Positions 15,292-23,910 of a DNA stretch of 64,000 bases are shown one piece after another. Source of the DNA: JAGWBD01 sp965197455 (lineage in GTDB: Bacteria; Chloroflexota; Anaerolineae; Aggregatilineales; Phototrophicaceae); NCBI GenBank assembly GCA_965197455.1, contig OZ240208.1, positions 1,984,001 to 2,048,000 on the forward strand. Reading direction: 5' to 3'. Position 1 is the first letter of the stretch. Each line of letters begins with the position of its first letter. The position numbers and the translations under genes were made by a program. Under the pieces are notes generated by a model. The model was not told the DNA's origin. It did no database searches and saw nothing but the letters and a program-made list of their open reading frames with translations.

Positions 15292-16929
15292 ATGCGAGTT
15301 ATTGACGCGATTGCACAGATCCTGAAACTGGAAGGCGTGGAATATCTCAACACCTTCCCCACAACCCCCGTCATTGAAGCGGCAGCCCAGGTGGGCATCC
15401 GACCCATAATATGCCGCCAGGAGCGGGTCGGTCTGGGCATTGCCGATGGCTTCGCCCGCAGCACCAACGGGCAGCCCGTTGGCGCGTTTGCCATGCAGTT
15501 TGGTCCCGGCGCGGAAAATGCCTACCCCGGCGTCGCCACGGCGTACTCCGACTCTACTCCCCTGCTTATTCTGCCCCTGGGTCACCGCAGGGACCAGGCG
15601 CAGGTCTTTCCCCTGTTCAGTTCAGCGCGCGCCTTTGCTTCCGTGGTGAAGTCAGTCGAGACCCTGAACCTCGCGCAGGAAGTTGAACCGGTGATGCGGC
15701 GGGCCTTTAACCTGCTCAAGAACGGGAGGCCGGGGCCGGTCATGGTCGAAATCCCGGCGGATCTGGCCGAAGCGGAAGTCGATGAAGCCACCCTGACCTA
15801 CAGGGCAGTGAAAGCCACCCGCGCTGCCGGTGATCCGCGCGACATAGCGGACGCAGCCCGGCTGCTGCTGCAGGCCCGCGAACCCGTCATCCTGGCCGGT
15901 CAGGGCGTACTCTACGCCGAAGCGACTGACGAACTGGTCGAGCTGGCTGATTTGCTGCAAGTGCCGGTCATGACCACCATGGAGGGCAAAAGCGGCTTCC
16001 CGGAAGACCATCCGCTCGCGCTGGGCACGGCTGGCGGTGGAGTGATGACCGGTCCGGTTCATCACTGGTTGCACGAAGCGGATGTCATCCTGGGCGTCGG
16101 TTGCAGCCTGACTGACCACTTCATGCATACGCGACTTCCGGCCGGAAAACAGCTCATTCACGCGACGAACGACGAGCGCGACCTTAACAAGAGTTACCCG
16201 ACGGATCATCCCGTCCTGGGCGATGCCAAACTCGTCCTGCGCCAGTTCATTGAGGCCATCCAGGATACGGGCATCAAGCCGTCTGAACAGGGAGCCACAG
16301 CAGCGGAGATTCAGCGGGCGCGCGAACGGTGGCTGCGGGACTGGACGCCGAAGCTCAGCTCCAGCGAGGCCCCGATCACGCCTTACCGGGTGATTTGGGA
16401 GTTCATACAGATGGTCGACCCGGCGCAGACGATTGTCACTCATGACTCAGGCAGCCCGCGCAACCAGTTGCTCCCGTTCTACCAGGCGACCACGCCACGG
16501 GGTTACATGGGCTGGGGCAAGTCCCACGCGCTGGGGACCGGACTGGGGCTGATTATGGGAGCCAAACTGGCCTGCCCGGAGAAGTTCTGTGTTAATTTCA
16601 TGGGCGACGCGGCCTTCGGCATGACCGGGCTGGATTTCGAGACGGCGGTGCGTAGTGACCTGCCTGTCCTGACTGTTGTACTGAACAACTCCACGATGGC
16701 TATCGAAACCAATGCCCGGAAATTGTCACACAAACTGTATCGGACCAGAGACCTCGGCGGTGATTATGCCGATATGGGTCGGGCCATGGGCGGCTATGCC
16801 GAGCGCGTCGAGGATCCGGAAGACGTTGCGGCCGCGTTCCGGCGGGCCTGGCGGGCCAACCAGGAAGGGAAGGCGGCCCTGCTGGAGTTCATAACCAGCG
16901 AAGAGATCACATTCTCCAATTTTCGATAG
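15292..16929 (+). CDS. ThDP-dependent enzyme, acetolactate synthase-like
   Basis: 545 aa with the three-domain layout of the ThDP decarboxylase/acetolactate synthase superfamily. The cofactor-activating Glu is E44 in CRQERVGLGIADGFAR. The middle domain shows PVILAGQGVLYAEA. The ThDP-binding motif is GDAAFGMTGLDFETAV ending in VLNNSTMAIE. The chemistry is likely decarboxylation or carboligation of a 2-keto acid. It lacks features that would fix it as biosynthetic IlvB, and no small subunit gene is nearby. The next gene on the same strand is a 2-hydroxyacid dehydrogenase, so a keto/hydroxy acid catabolic pair is plausible. Confidence 0.8.
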   Translation: MRVIDAIAQILKLEGVEYLNTFPTTPVIEAAAQVGIRPIICRQERVGLGIADGFARSTNGQPVGAFAMQFGPGAENAYPGVATAYSDSTPLLILPLGHRRDQAQVFPLFSSARAFASVVKSVETLNLAQEVEPVMRRAFNLLKNGRPGPVMVEIPADLAEAEVDEATLTYRAVKATRAAGDPRDIADAARLLLQAREPVILAGQGVLYAEATDELVELADLLQVPVMTTMEGKSGFPEDHPLALGTAGGGVMTGPVHHWLHEADVILGVGCSLTDHFMHTRLPAGKQLIHATNDERDLNKSYPTDHPVLGDAKLVLRQFIEAIQDTGIKPSEQGATAAEIQRARERWLRDWTPKLSSSEAPITPYRVIWEFIQMVDPAQTIVTHDSGSPRNQLLPFYQATTPRGYMGWGKSHALGTGLGLIMGAKLACPEKFCVNFMGDAAFGMTGLDFETAVRSDLPVLTVVLNNSTMAIETNARKLSHKLYRTRDLGGDYADMGRAMGGYAERVEDPEDVAAAFRRAWRANQEGKAALLEFITSEEITFSNFR

Positions 16930-17021
16930 GTTCAGACTTGTTGCACATCATCACTTTCAGGCAGGTGCTGAAAGACCTGCAACCCAGGACATTTATCGAC
17001 CCACACAGGTGACCAGAACAA

Positions 17022-18002
17022 ATGAAACCAAGAATCTGGGCAGGCAAGAGACCTCCGACAGCTGAGCTGTTTGCTCCACTCCGCAAACTGGCCGAGATCA
17101 GTGTTGATGGCGACCAGAACCTGCTTGTGGGGTCCACCGTCGTCATCTCTGGCCAGGGGCGTATATTCGACGGACCCTGGATGGACGGGGTTGGGCCGCA
17201 GTTGCAGCTTCTGGCAATGCCCGGCATTGGCCTGGACCACATTGACGTTCCTGCTGCGACCGAACGGGGGATTCTGGTTTGTCACAACCCCGATGCCCCC
17301 ACTGAATCCACAGCCGAACACACTGTAGGACTGCTGCTCGCCATTGCCAAGAGAATTGTGGCCGGTGACATGCAGCTACGGGGCGCCGACATTCCCCGTT
17401 CCCGATTAAGAGGGACTGAAGTCCGGGGGCAAACCCTGGGGGTGCTGGGCTACGGCCGGATTGGACGGCGCGTGGCCGGGATATGCGCTCTCGGGCTGAA
17501 GATGAGTGTTTTGGTCCATGATCCATACGTTGACCCCGACATGGAAGTTGAACAGGGAATCAGTTTCACGAGTGACATGGACACGCTGTTTTCCCAGGCC
17601 GATTTCGTGACGCTGCACACACCGCTGACTGCCGCCACCCGTCATCTGGTCGGGGAGCGTCAGTTGCGGTTGATGAAGCGCGGCAGCTACCTGATCAACG
17701 CCAGCCGGGGGCCGGTGATCGATGAAGCGGCGCTGATCAGGGTGTTACAGGATGGCCACCTGGCGGGCGCCGGCCTGGATGTGTATGACCCGGAACCGCC
17801 GCTGGCGGACAATCCCTTGTTGACTATGCCCAACGTGGTCTTGACACCCCACACGGCTCCTTTCACAGAAGCGGGCGTGATGGCGATGTGGAACGGGGTC
17901 GCGAGCCAGATCGGCCAGTTCCTTCGTGGCGAACGCCCCACTTTCCTTGCAAATCCAGAAGCCTGGCCGGGTCGCGCCGGGATGAAGGATTACCAGGCGT
18001 AG
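17022..18002 (+). CDS. D-isomer-specific 2-hydroxyacid dehydrogenase
   Basis: 326 aa NAD(P)-dependent dehydrogenase. The Rossmann motif is LGVLGYGRIGRRVAG; catalytic Arg lies in NASRGPVIDE, Glu in DVYDPEPP and His in LTPHTAP, all present. It reduces 2-keto acids such as glyoxylate or hydroxypyruvate, or runs in reverse. It lies 92 bp after the ThDP enzyme gene on the same strand; that gap holds a small inverted repeat (CTTTCAG/CTGAAAG) but no clear promoter. The 3' end overlaps the convergent aldo-keto reductase gene by 13 bp. Confidence 0.85.
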   Translation: MKPRIWAGKRPPTAELFAPLRKLAEISVDGDQNLLVGSTVVISGQGRIFDGPWMDGVGPQLQLLAMPGIGLDHIDVPAATERGILVCHNPDAPTESTAEHTVGLLLAIAKRIVAGDMQLRGADIPRSRLRGTEVRGQTLGVLGYGRIGRRVAGICALGLKMSVLVHDPYVDPDMEVEQGISFTSDMDTLFSQADFVTLHTPLTAATRHLVGERQLRLMKRGSYLINASRGPVIDEAALIRVLQDGHLAGAGLDVYDPEPPLADNPLLTMPNVVLTPHTAPFTEAGVMAMWNGVASQIGQFLRGERPTFLANPEAWPGRAGMKDYQA

Positions 18003-19057
18003 GCTTCCGGCGCCTGACCGCCAGGCCCAGGCCAGATTTCATTCAGGCGGGACATCGTCGCATCGTCCAGCTCAACCTCCAGCGCGCGCATGCTGCCGGT
18101 CAGATGGTCAAGTGTGCGCGGCCCGAGGATTGTCGCTGTGACCACAGGATTTTTCAGCAACCAGGCGATCGCCACGTTGGCTGGCTCCTTGCCCAGCTCG
18201 CGGCAGAAGGTTTCCCAGGCGTCGACTTGCGCCCGCAGGTGCTGGTCCAGACTGTCGTATGTGGGTGTCCGGCGGCCAGATTCCGCCTTCTTCAAGGTGC
18301 CGGCCAGCAGGCCGCCATCCAGCGGCATGTAGGCCAGCAGCCCCAGGCCATACTCGCGGCAGGCAGGAATGACTTCCAGTTCCACCATGCGATCATTCAG
18401 ATTGTACAAGCTCTGGTCACTGACCAGGCCGAGGAAATGCCGTTGCCGGGCGCGTTCACAGGCCTGGGCAATGTTCCAGCCGGCGAAATTGCTGCTGCCA
18501 ATGTACGTTACCTTGCCCTGCTGCACCAGCAGCTCCATTGCCTGCCAGATTTCTTCCCACGGGGTCTCCAGCTTGCGGTGGCCAGGCCGATACAGTTCTT
18601 TTCCCGGCCGGGCCATGCCCCACTCGTATTCCGTCGGCTGGGGTTCGCCCCGGTCCACGTGATGCATCTGGTACACGTCGATGTGGTCCGTCTGCATCCG
18701 GCGCAGGCTGTCCTCGCAGGCCTGACGAATGTGGTAGGCCGACAAGCCACGGTCATTAATGTCGTCGCTCATCGGGAAGTAGACCTTGCTGGCCAGGACG
18801 ATTTGCCTTCTGCGCGACCTGTCCTGCGCCAGCCAGCGCCCGATGATTTCCTCACTCAGGCCCGGCTGTTCCCGGCCACCCCACCAGCCGTAAATATCAG
18901 CCGTATCGAAGCAGTTAATGCCCAGCTGCAGGGCATGGTTCATAATCCTGAAGCTGTCTGCTTCGGGCGTGAAGGGCCCCAGGTTCGCCGTGCCCAGGCA
19001 TAACCGGCTGACCGCCATGCCTGTCCGTCCCAGATGTGTGTACTGCACTGCCATCAC
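17990..19057 (-). CDS. Aldo-keto reductase
   Basis: 355 aa TIM-barrel NADPH-dependent oxidoreductase. YTHLGRTGMAVSRLCLGTANLG is the standard N-terminus; the tetrad appears as D and Y in FDTADIYGWWGG, K in LASKVYF and H in VYQMHHVD. The NADP end is seen in AIAWLLKNPVVTATILGPRT. It resembles members acting on sugars and ketones (YghZ/general stress type); substrate unknown. Convergent with the hydroxyacid dehydrogenase gene. Confidence 0.85.
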   Translation of the reverse strand: MMAVQYTHLGRTGMAVSRLCLGTANLGPFTPEADSFRIMNHALQLGINCFDTADIYGWWGGREQPGLSEEIIGRWLAQDRSRRRQIVLASKVYFPMSDDINDRGLSAYHIRQACEDSLRRMQTDHIDVYQMHHVDRGEPQPTEYEWGMARPGKELYRPGHRKLETPWEEIWQAMELLVQQGKVTYIGSSNFAGWNIAQACERARQRHFLGLVSDQSLYNLNDRMVELEVIPACREYGLGLLAYMPLDGGLLAGTLKKAESGRRTPTYDSLDQHLRAQVDAWETFCRELGKEPANVAIAWLLKNPVVTATILGPRTLDHLTGSMRALEVELDDATMSRLNEIWPGPGGQAPEAYAW

Positions 19058-19182
19058 CTCTTTCCGTACGCCATGGTGGAGGCCCGCTCTGTCAGCCTTG
19101 TTCGCCAGGCTGTAGTTCTCTAACCCACGGGTCTGGACCTGTCAAGCAGGACGCTGCTGCGTCGTTGCGGTCGCCGGCAGGT

Positions 19183-19743
19183 TTAGTCCGCGCGCGGCGG
19201 CGGGAAGATTTCGCTCACACTGACGCGGAAGCCTGGCAGCGTCGCGCCGCCCTCGATGACGTCCGCGCCGGACAGGGTCTGCATAGTGACGTCCGCGCGG
19301 TACAGCTCCAGCGCGCGCGTCTCCGGGTAGACCAGCCACACCATCTGTGTGCCCTGCGCCAGATAGCGCCGCGCCTTCGCGCGCAGCTCGCGGCGCGTGT
19401 TGCTATCGCTGCGCACTTCCACCGCCACCAGCGGCGCGTGGACGGGGATTGCTTCGCTGTCAGCGCGCACCAGCGCAACATCCGGGCGGCAGCGCCAACC
19501 CTCAAGTTCGTGCGCAACTGCGGTGACGGCCCAATGGTCCGGCAGCGCGCCGCCAGTCAGCCAGTTCCGCAAGAACGTCACGATGGCCCCCTGGAGCGCA
19601 CCATGAATCAACTTTGGTGACACTTCAATTACATCTCCCCGGGCATCGAATTTGTAGTGGCATTCGGGGTTGCATTCGACCAAAGCGATGAACTCGTCCA
19701 TGGTCATGCGGGTTGTGCGGGTCACAGGCGCTTCGGTGACCAT
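19183..19743 (-). CDS. Uma2 family endonuclease, solitary copy near array 2
   Basis: 186 aa from ATG 19743 (MVTEAPVTRTTRMTMDEF), seven bases after AGGAG. N-terminal and C-terminal thirds are almost identical to array 2 copy 3 (14614-15174), 4 kb away, while the segment after EVSPK up to the former LPGY position (here LPDHW) and the stretch after RPDVALVRADSE differ. Catalytic positions: CRPDVAL, VAVEVRSDSNTRRE, K-ARRYLAQGTQMVWLVYP. A dispersed duplicate of array 2 is the simplest reading. Confidence 0.85.
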   Translation of the reverse strand: MVTEAPVTRTTRMTMDEFIALVECNPECHYKFDARGDVIEVSPKLIHGALQGAIVTFLRNWLTGGALPDHWAVTAVAHELEGWRCRPDVALVRADSEAIPVHAPLVAVEVRSDSNTRRELRAKARRYLAQGTQMVWLVYPETRALELYRADVTMQTLSGADVIEGGATLPGFRVSVSEIFPPPRAD

Positions 19744-19859
19744 GTCCACACTCCTGGGCTTGACTAGCTGCAAGTGTACCCGATTCACCCGCGGGCGCGC
19801 CGGAGGCAGCCATGCTATCCTCTGTTACGATTTGCCGGATCGGCGCGCGGGAGACCCAC

Positions 19860-21152
19860 ATGCGACCCAACATCGTCTTCATCACCTGTCACGACCTGGG
19901 GCGCCATCTGGGTTGTTATGGCCAGCGCACGGTGGCCTCGCCCGCGCTGGACGCCATCGCCGGGAGCGGACTGCTCTTCGAGCGCAGCTTCTGCACGGCG
20001 CCGCATTGCAGCCCCTCGCGCGCCGCGCTGCACACCGGCCGTCACGCCCATGCCAACGGCATGCACGGCCTCGCCCGCGGCCAGTTCCGCTGGCAGCTGC
20101 ACGCGGACGAGCGCCATCTGGTGGACTACCTGCGCGAGGCCGACTATGCCAGCGCGCTCTTCGGCATCCAGCACCTGACCGAATACGAAGACGCCGCCGC
20201 GCTGGGCTATGACGAAGTGCACGAGCAAGCGGCGGCCGTCGCGCTCGGCCAGGCCGCGGCCGAGTGGCTGTCCACGTGCGGCGACAGTTCACAACCTTTC
20301 TACCTGGAGGTCGGCTTCTTTGAGCCGCACCGACGCTACGACCACGGCGGAGTCGAACCTGACGACCATCTCGGCATCACGGTGCCGCCGTATCTGCCGC
20401 AGACGCCCGAGGCGCGCGCCGAATTCGCCGAACTGCAGGGCGCCATCGCCGCGCTGGACGCGGGCGTCGGGCACATCGTCGCGGCGCTGGAGGCGCAGAA
20501 CCTGCTGCAGGACACCTGGTTCATCTTCGTGACCGACCACGGCCTGGCCATGCCGCGCGCCAAGTGCACGCTTTACGACCCCGGCATTGGCACCGCGCTG
20601 CTGATGCACTGGCCCGGCGGCGGGCTCGCGGGCGGACGGCGCATCCCGCAGATGGTCAGCCACGTGGACATCGTCCCCACCGTGCTTGAGGCGCTCGGCC
20701 TGCCGCGCACGCAGCGTCTGCATGGCCGCAGCTTCTGGTCGCTGCTGCAGGGCGCAGACTACGAAATGCGCGACGTCGTGTACTGCGGCAAGACCTTCCA
20801 CACCTCGTGGGAGCCCATGCGCGGCCTGCGCACGGAACGCCACAAGCTCATCCTGAATCTCTGTCAGGACATCGCCATCAACGTGCCAGGCGACGTCCAG
20901 CTCAGCCCGATTTATCCACAGATGATCGAGCAGATCGCCGCGAAGCGGCCGCGCGTCGAGCTTTACGACCTGGTCGCCGACCCGCTTGAGCAGGACAACC
21001 TGGCCGGTCAGCCGCAACACGCCGCCTGCGAGCGGGCGCTGCTGGAGCGGCTGTACCGCTGGATGGAGGCGACGGGCGACCCACTGCTGCAGGGACCCAT
21101 CGCCTCGAACGCCTGGCAGGAAGCGATCAGCCGGTTGCGCAGCGCAGGTTGA
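19860..21152 (+). CDS. Sulfatase (alkaline phosphatase superfamily)
   Basis: 430 aa from the ATG at 19860 (MRPNIVFITCHDLG), six bases after GGGAG. The formylglycine signature C-x-P-S-R is intact as CSPSR at residues 50-54, followed by AALHTGRHAHANG. Metal ligands are suggested by the N-terminal CHDLG region and by FVTDHGLAMPRAKCTLYD. It removes sulfate esters from a small molecule or glycan after maturation by a formylglycine-generating enzyme, which is not in the window. No signal peptide, so it may act in the cytosol. Confidence 0.85.
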   Translation: MRPNIVFITCHDLGRHLGCYGQRTVASPALDAIAGSGLLFERSFCTAPHCSPSRAALHTGRHAHANGMHGLARGQFRWQLHADERHLVDYLREADYASALFGIQHLTEYEDAAALGYDEVHEQAAAVALGQAAAEWLSTCGDSSQPFYLEVGFFEPHRRYDHGGVEPDDHLGITVPPYLPQTPEARAEFAELQGAIAALDAGVGHIVAALEAQNLLQDTWFIFVTDHGLAMPRAKCTLYDPGIGTALLMHWPGGGLAGGRRIPQMVSHVDIVPTVLEALGLPRTQRLHGRSFWSLLQGADYEMRDVVYCGKTFHTSWEPMRGLRTERHKLILNLCQDIAINVPGDVQLSPIYPQMIEQIAAKRPRVELYDLVADPLEQDNLAGQPQHAACERALLERLYRWMEATGDPLLQGPIASNAWQEAISRLRSAG

Positions 21153-21168
21153 GTCGGGCGGCCCACGC

Positions 21169-21197
21169 TTGCCCTGGCCCGCGCTGTGGGCTAGTAT
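21169..21197 (+). promoter_or_regulatory. Promoter of the SRP RNA gene
   Basis: -35 TTGCCC (21169-21174), 17-bp spacer, -10 TAGTAT (21192-21197). Expected start at about 21204-21208 matches the first base of the RNA's closing stem. Confidence 0.7.
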
Positions 21198-21207
21198 GAA
21201 GTCACAA

Positions 21208-21343
21208 GGTGGTCGCGGAGTTACCCTCTCCAGGCCCTGCGCGGCGGGTCCTCCGAACCGTGTCAGGCCTTGACGGGAGCAGCACTAAGGGGTTCTTCCC
21301 GGGTGTCGCAGCCAAGCCTGGAGCGGGTAACTCCGTGACCGCC
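21208..21343 (+). ncRNA. ffs: Signal recognition particle RNA (small bacterial type)
   Basis: About 136 nt. The apical domain carries the conserved symmetrical and asymmetrical loop sequence of helix 8: CCGTGTCAGG (21258-21267) opposite GGGAGCAGCA (21274-21283), closed by a short hairpin loop. The ends form a long helix: GGTCGCGGAGTTACCC (21211-21226) pairs with GGGTAACTCCGTGACC (21325-21340) with one G-U, and three more pairs extend it to 21208/21343. An inner arm pairs CTCCAGGC with GCCTGGAG. It binds Ffh to target membrane proteins. Its own promoter lies directly upstream and the DUF348/G5/3D protein gene starts 28 bp after it. Confidence 0.9.
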
Positions 21344-21371
21344 GCCCCCGCTCGCCGCTGCTGGTGATCCT

Positions 21372-22775
21372 GTGCCTCTTCGTCGCTGGCATCTCTTCAT
21401 CGTCCTGCCCCTGCTCTTGCTGCTCATGTTGCTGCCCGCCACCTTGCTGCTGGCGCAGTTCGTCGTGGAGAAAGAGGTCACACTCGTCGCTGACGGCCAG
21501 ACGCGGCCCGTGCTCAGCCGCGCCGGCCTGGTCGGTCAGTTGCTGCGCGAACAGGAAATTGCGCTGCAGGCGGGCGACCTCGTTGAGCCAGGGCCCGCCA
21601 GCCTGCTGCGCAACGGCCAGCAGGTGCGCGTCAGCCGCGCCCGCAGCGTCCTGCTGAGCGTGGACGGGACGACGCAGGTGCTGCGCACCCGGCACAGCGA
21701 CCCCGCCGCCATGCTCGCCGGCGCCGGCATCCAGGTCGCAGCCGGGGACGCGCTACTCGTCAACGGCCAGCGCCTCGATCCCGCGCAGGCCACAGCCTGG
21801 GCCGCGCCGGTCACCCAGCTGGGTTTGCAGCGCCAGCAGAGCTTCCTGCTGCAGGAGGGCGCGACGACGCGCACGCTGCACAGCAGCGGCCGCACGGTGG
21901 GCGAGGCGCTCTTCGAAGCCGGCATCACGCTCTACCTGGCGGACGAGCTGCAGCCGTCACCCACAACTGCGCTGAGCGCCGGCATGACGGTGCAGATCAC
22001 GCGCGCGCAGCCGCTCACCATCGTCGCGGATGGCGTTTCCCTGCAGACGCGCGCCCTGGGCACGCGCGTGGCGGACGCGCTCGACAGCGCTGGTCTGCTG
22101 CTGGCCGGCCTCGATTACAGCATTCCGCCGGAAACAGCGCCCCTGCTGCCAGGCATGCGGGTGCGCGTCATCCGCGTGCATGAGGAGATTGAGTACGAGC
22201 AGGACAGCGTGCCGCACCGCCGGGTCACGCAGGTTGACGCTGAACTGGAACTCGACAACCAGCGCGTACTGCAATTTGGACAGGATGGCCTCCGCGGCGT
22301 ACCGCAGCGCGTCCGCTACGAAAACGGCGTGGTCGTCAGCCGCGAGACCGAAGCGGAACAAATGTTGCAGGAGCCGCTCGACCACATCATCGGCCTGGGC
22401 AGCAAGATCGTGCTGCGCAGCGTGAACACACCGCAGGGGCCGCGGCAATACTGGCGTGTGCTGCGCATGAAGGCCACCAGCTATCACCCCGGCTCGGTGG
22501 GCGGCAGCACCACCACCGCCACCGGCGCTACCCTGCGCAAGGGCATCATCGCGGCCAACCCGCGGGTCATCCCCTACGGGACGGGGGTCTACGTGGAGGG
22601 CTATGGCATCGGCAGCATGCAGGACACCGCCGCCGCCTGGTATGTGCAGCAGCAACCCATGTTCATCGACCTGGGCTACAGCGACGCGGACTACCGCTCC
22701 TGGTCGCGCTGGGTGGACGTCTATTTGCTGACGCCGGTGCCGGTGGGTCGCTACCCGCTCACGCTACCCAACTGA
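21372..22775 (+). CDS. DUF348 / G5 / 3D domain protein (RpfB/YabE-like, cell wall)
   Basis: 467 aa. An N-terminal TM or signal anchor (HLFIVLPLLLLLMLLPATL) is followed by three ubiquitin-like DUF348 repeats, roughly residues 30-85, 95-145 and 215-270, then a G5-like domain (HEEIEYEQDSVPHRRVTQVD, then VRYENGVVVSRETE) and a C-terminal 3D (MltA-like) domain with ATSYHPG, GIIAANPRVIPYGT and MFIDLGYSD. These modules occur in resuscitation-promoting and stationary-phase proteins that bind and possibly cleave peptidoglycan. The start is GTG at 21372 with weak ribosome-binding sequence. Probably exported and anchored by the N-terminal segment. Confidence 0.8.
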   Translation: MPLRRWHLFIVLPLLLLLMLLPATLLLAQFVVEKEVTLVADGQTRPVLSRAGLVGQLLREQEIALQAGDLVEPGPASLLRNGQQVRVSRARSVLLSVDGTTQVLRTRHSDPAAMLAGAGIQVAAGDALLVNGQRLDPAQATAWAAPVTQLGLQRQQSFLLQEGATTRTLHSSGRTVGEALFEAGITLYLADELQPSPTTALSAGMTVQITRAQPLTIVADGVSLQTRALGTRVADALDSAGLLLAGLDYSIPPETAPLLPGMRVRVIRVHEEIEYEQDSVPHRRVTQVDAELELDNQRVLQFGQDGLRGVPQRVRYENGVVVSRETEAEQMLQEPLDHIIGLGSKIVLRSVNTPQGPRQYWRVLRMKATSYHPGSVGGSTTTATGATLRKGIIAANPRVIPYGTGVYVEGYGIGSMQDTAAAWYVQQQPMFIDLGYSDADYRSWSRWVDVYLLTPVPVGRYPLTLPN

Positions 22776-22793
22776 ACCGGTCCCGCCCTCCGC

Positions 22794-23864
22794 TCAGGCC
22801 GTCTGCGGCAGATCCTGCGCCTTCATCAGGCCGGCCAGGCCCAGGCCCGCCGCGCCGGCCATACAGCTGACGCCCACCCACATATGCGTCGTCCACCAGA
22901 GGGTGGCAGTTAGCTGCAGGATGACGAACAGGCTGAACATCATCACAAAGGGCACCAGGAAGGCGAAGCGTCGCAGCGCCACAATCTGCGAGCCGCCGGG
23001 CGGACGGGCCAGCAGCCAGTCACCCAGCAGGCCGGCCAGCAGCGGCGCCAGCAGCACGATCAGGTGCGGGCTGGTCCACTGGTAGCGGATGTAGAGCATG
23101 GCCAGCGCGTTGCCGAACAGCACGAAAGTCACCGAGCCCAGGGGCAGCGCCATGCGCTGGCGCAGGAACAGCAGCGTGCCGGTCATCAACGTGGCGGTAA
23201 TCAGCACCCCGGCCACGGTGTAGGCCTCGATCAGCTTCAGGCTGCCGCTGACATCGTGCGACACATAGCGGTCGACCTGGGACCAGATGTTAACGTAGCC
23301 CGTGAAGAGTGTGGCGAGCATCAGCACGGCCAGGGCCGAGATGACCGGCGGCATGCGCTGCAGCCAGCTGGCCTGTGGTTTGTCCTGCACCAGGAAGGAG
23401 CGCAGCGGGCCGCTCTTGAACAGGATGCCGCTGAGCACCAGCACCAGGTGCGAGGGGCTGACGAGCGCGTCAATGCCGGACTCGAAGCCGAAGAGTTCGT
23501 GCCAGACGAGGTCGAAGACGCCGCCGAGGCCGAAGAGCAACACGCCGGCGAAGGAGAGCAGATACTCCTGCGGCAGCGCCTGCAGCAGGCTGTGGCCGCG
23601 GCCGACGTTACGGTACTGCATGATGACGTAGAAGAGGCCGTTGGCCGCAACGCCGGAGTACATCAGCAGGTGGAAGGGCGTGAAGAAGGTCTCGTCCACC
23701 CCGTCGTGGTTGTGGGCGTTGATGTCCACGATCGCGCCCAGCAGCACCCAGACGCCCAGCGCCAGCGCCGTCCAGGTGAAGGCCGGCGTCACTGCCGGAT
23801 ACCCTTCGCGGCGCGTCGTGCCTGACGCCCTGGTTAGCGCAACGAGTCGATCACCGGGCTCCAT
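22794..23864 (-). CDS. Multi-histidine integral membrane protein, paralogue 1 of 3
   Basis: 356 aa, 8-10 predicted TM helices; family not recognised. Shared with the two neighbours: AHNH in the first TM region, FFTPFHLLMYSG, NVGRGHSLLQALP, GGVFDLVWHELFGFE, SPSHLVLVLSG and, near the end, WWTTHMWVGVS. Six histidines are constant across all three proteins at or near membrane segments, which suggests heme or metal ligands (inference). It is 59% or more alike to paralogue 2 by eye and follows it in the same operon, 46 bp apart. Last gene of the operon. Confidence 0.75.
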   Translation of the reverse strand: MEPGDRLVALTRASGTTRREGYPAVTPAFTWTALALGVWVLLGAIVDINAHNHDGVDETFFTPFHLLMYSGVAANGLFYVIMQYRNVGRGHSLLQALPQEYLLSFAGVLLFGLGGVFDLVWHELFGFESGIDALVSPSHLVLVLSGILFKSGPLRSFLVQDKPQASWLQRMPPVISALAVLMLATLFTGYVNIWSQVDRYVSHDVSGSLKLIEAYTVAGVLITATLMTGTLLFLRQRMALPLGSVTFVLFGNALAMLYIRYQWTSPHLIVLLAPLLAGLLGDWLLARPPGGSQIVALRRFAFLVPFVMMFSLFVILQLTATLWWTTHMWVGVSCMAGAAGLGLAGLMKAQDLPQTA

Positions 23865-23910
23865 ATCAGCCTACCCTGCACTCCTGGTCAGACTACCACC
23901 TTGTGCCGCT

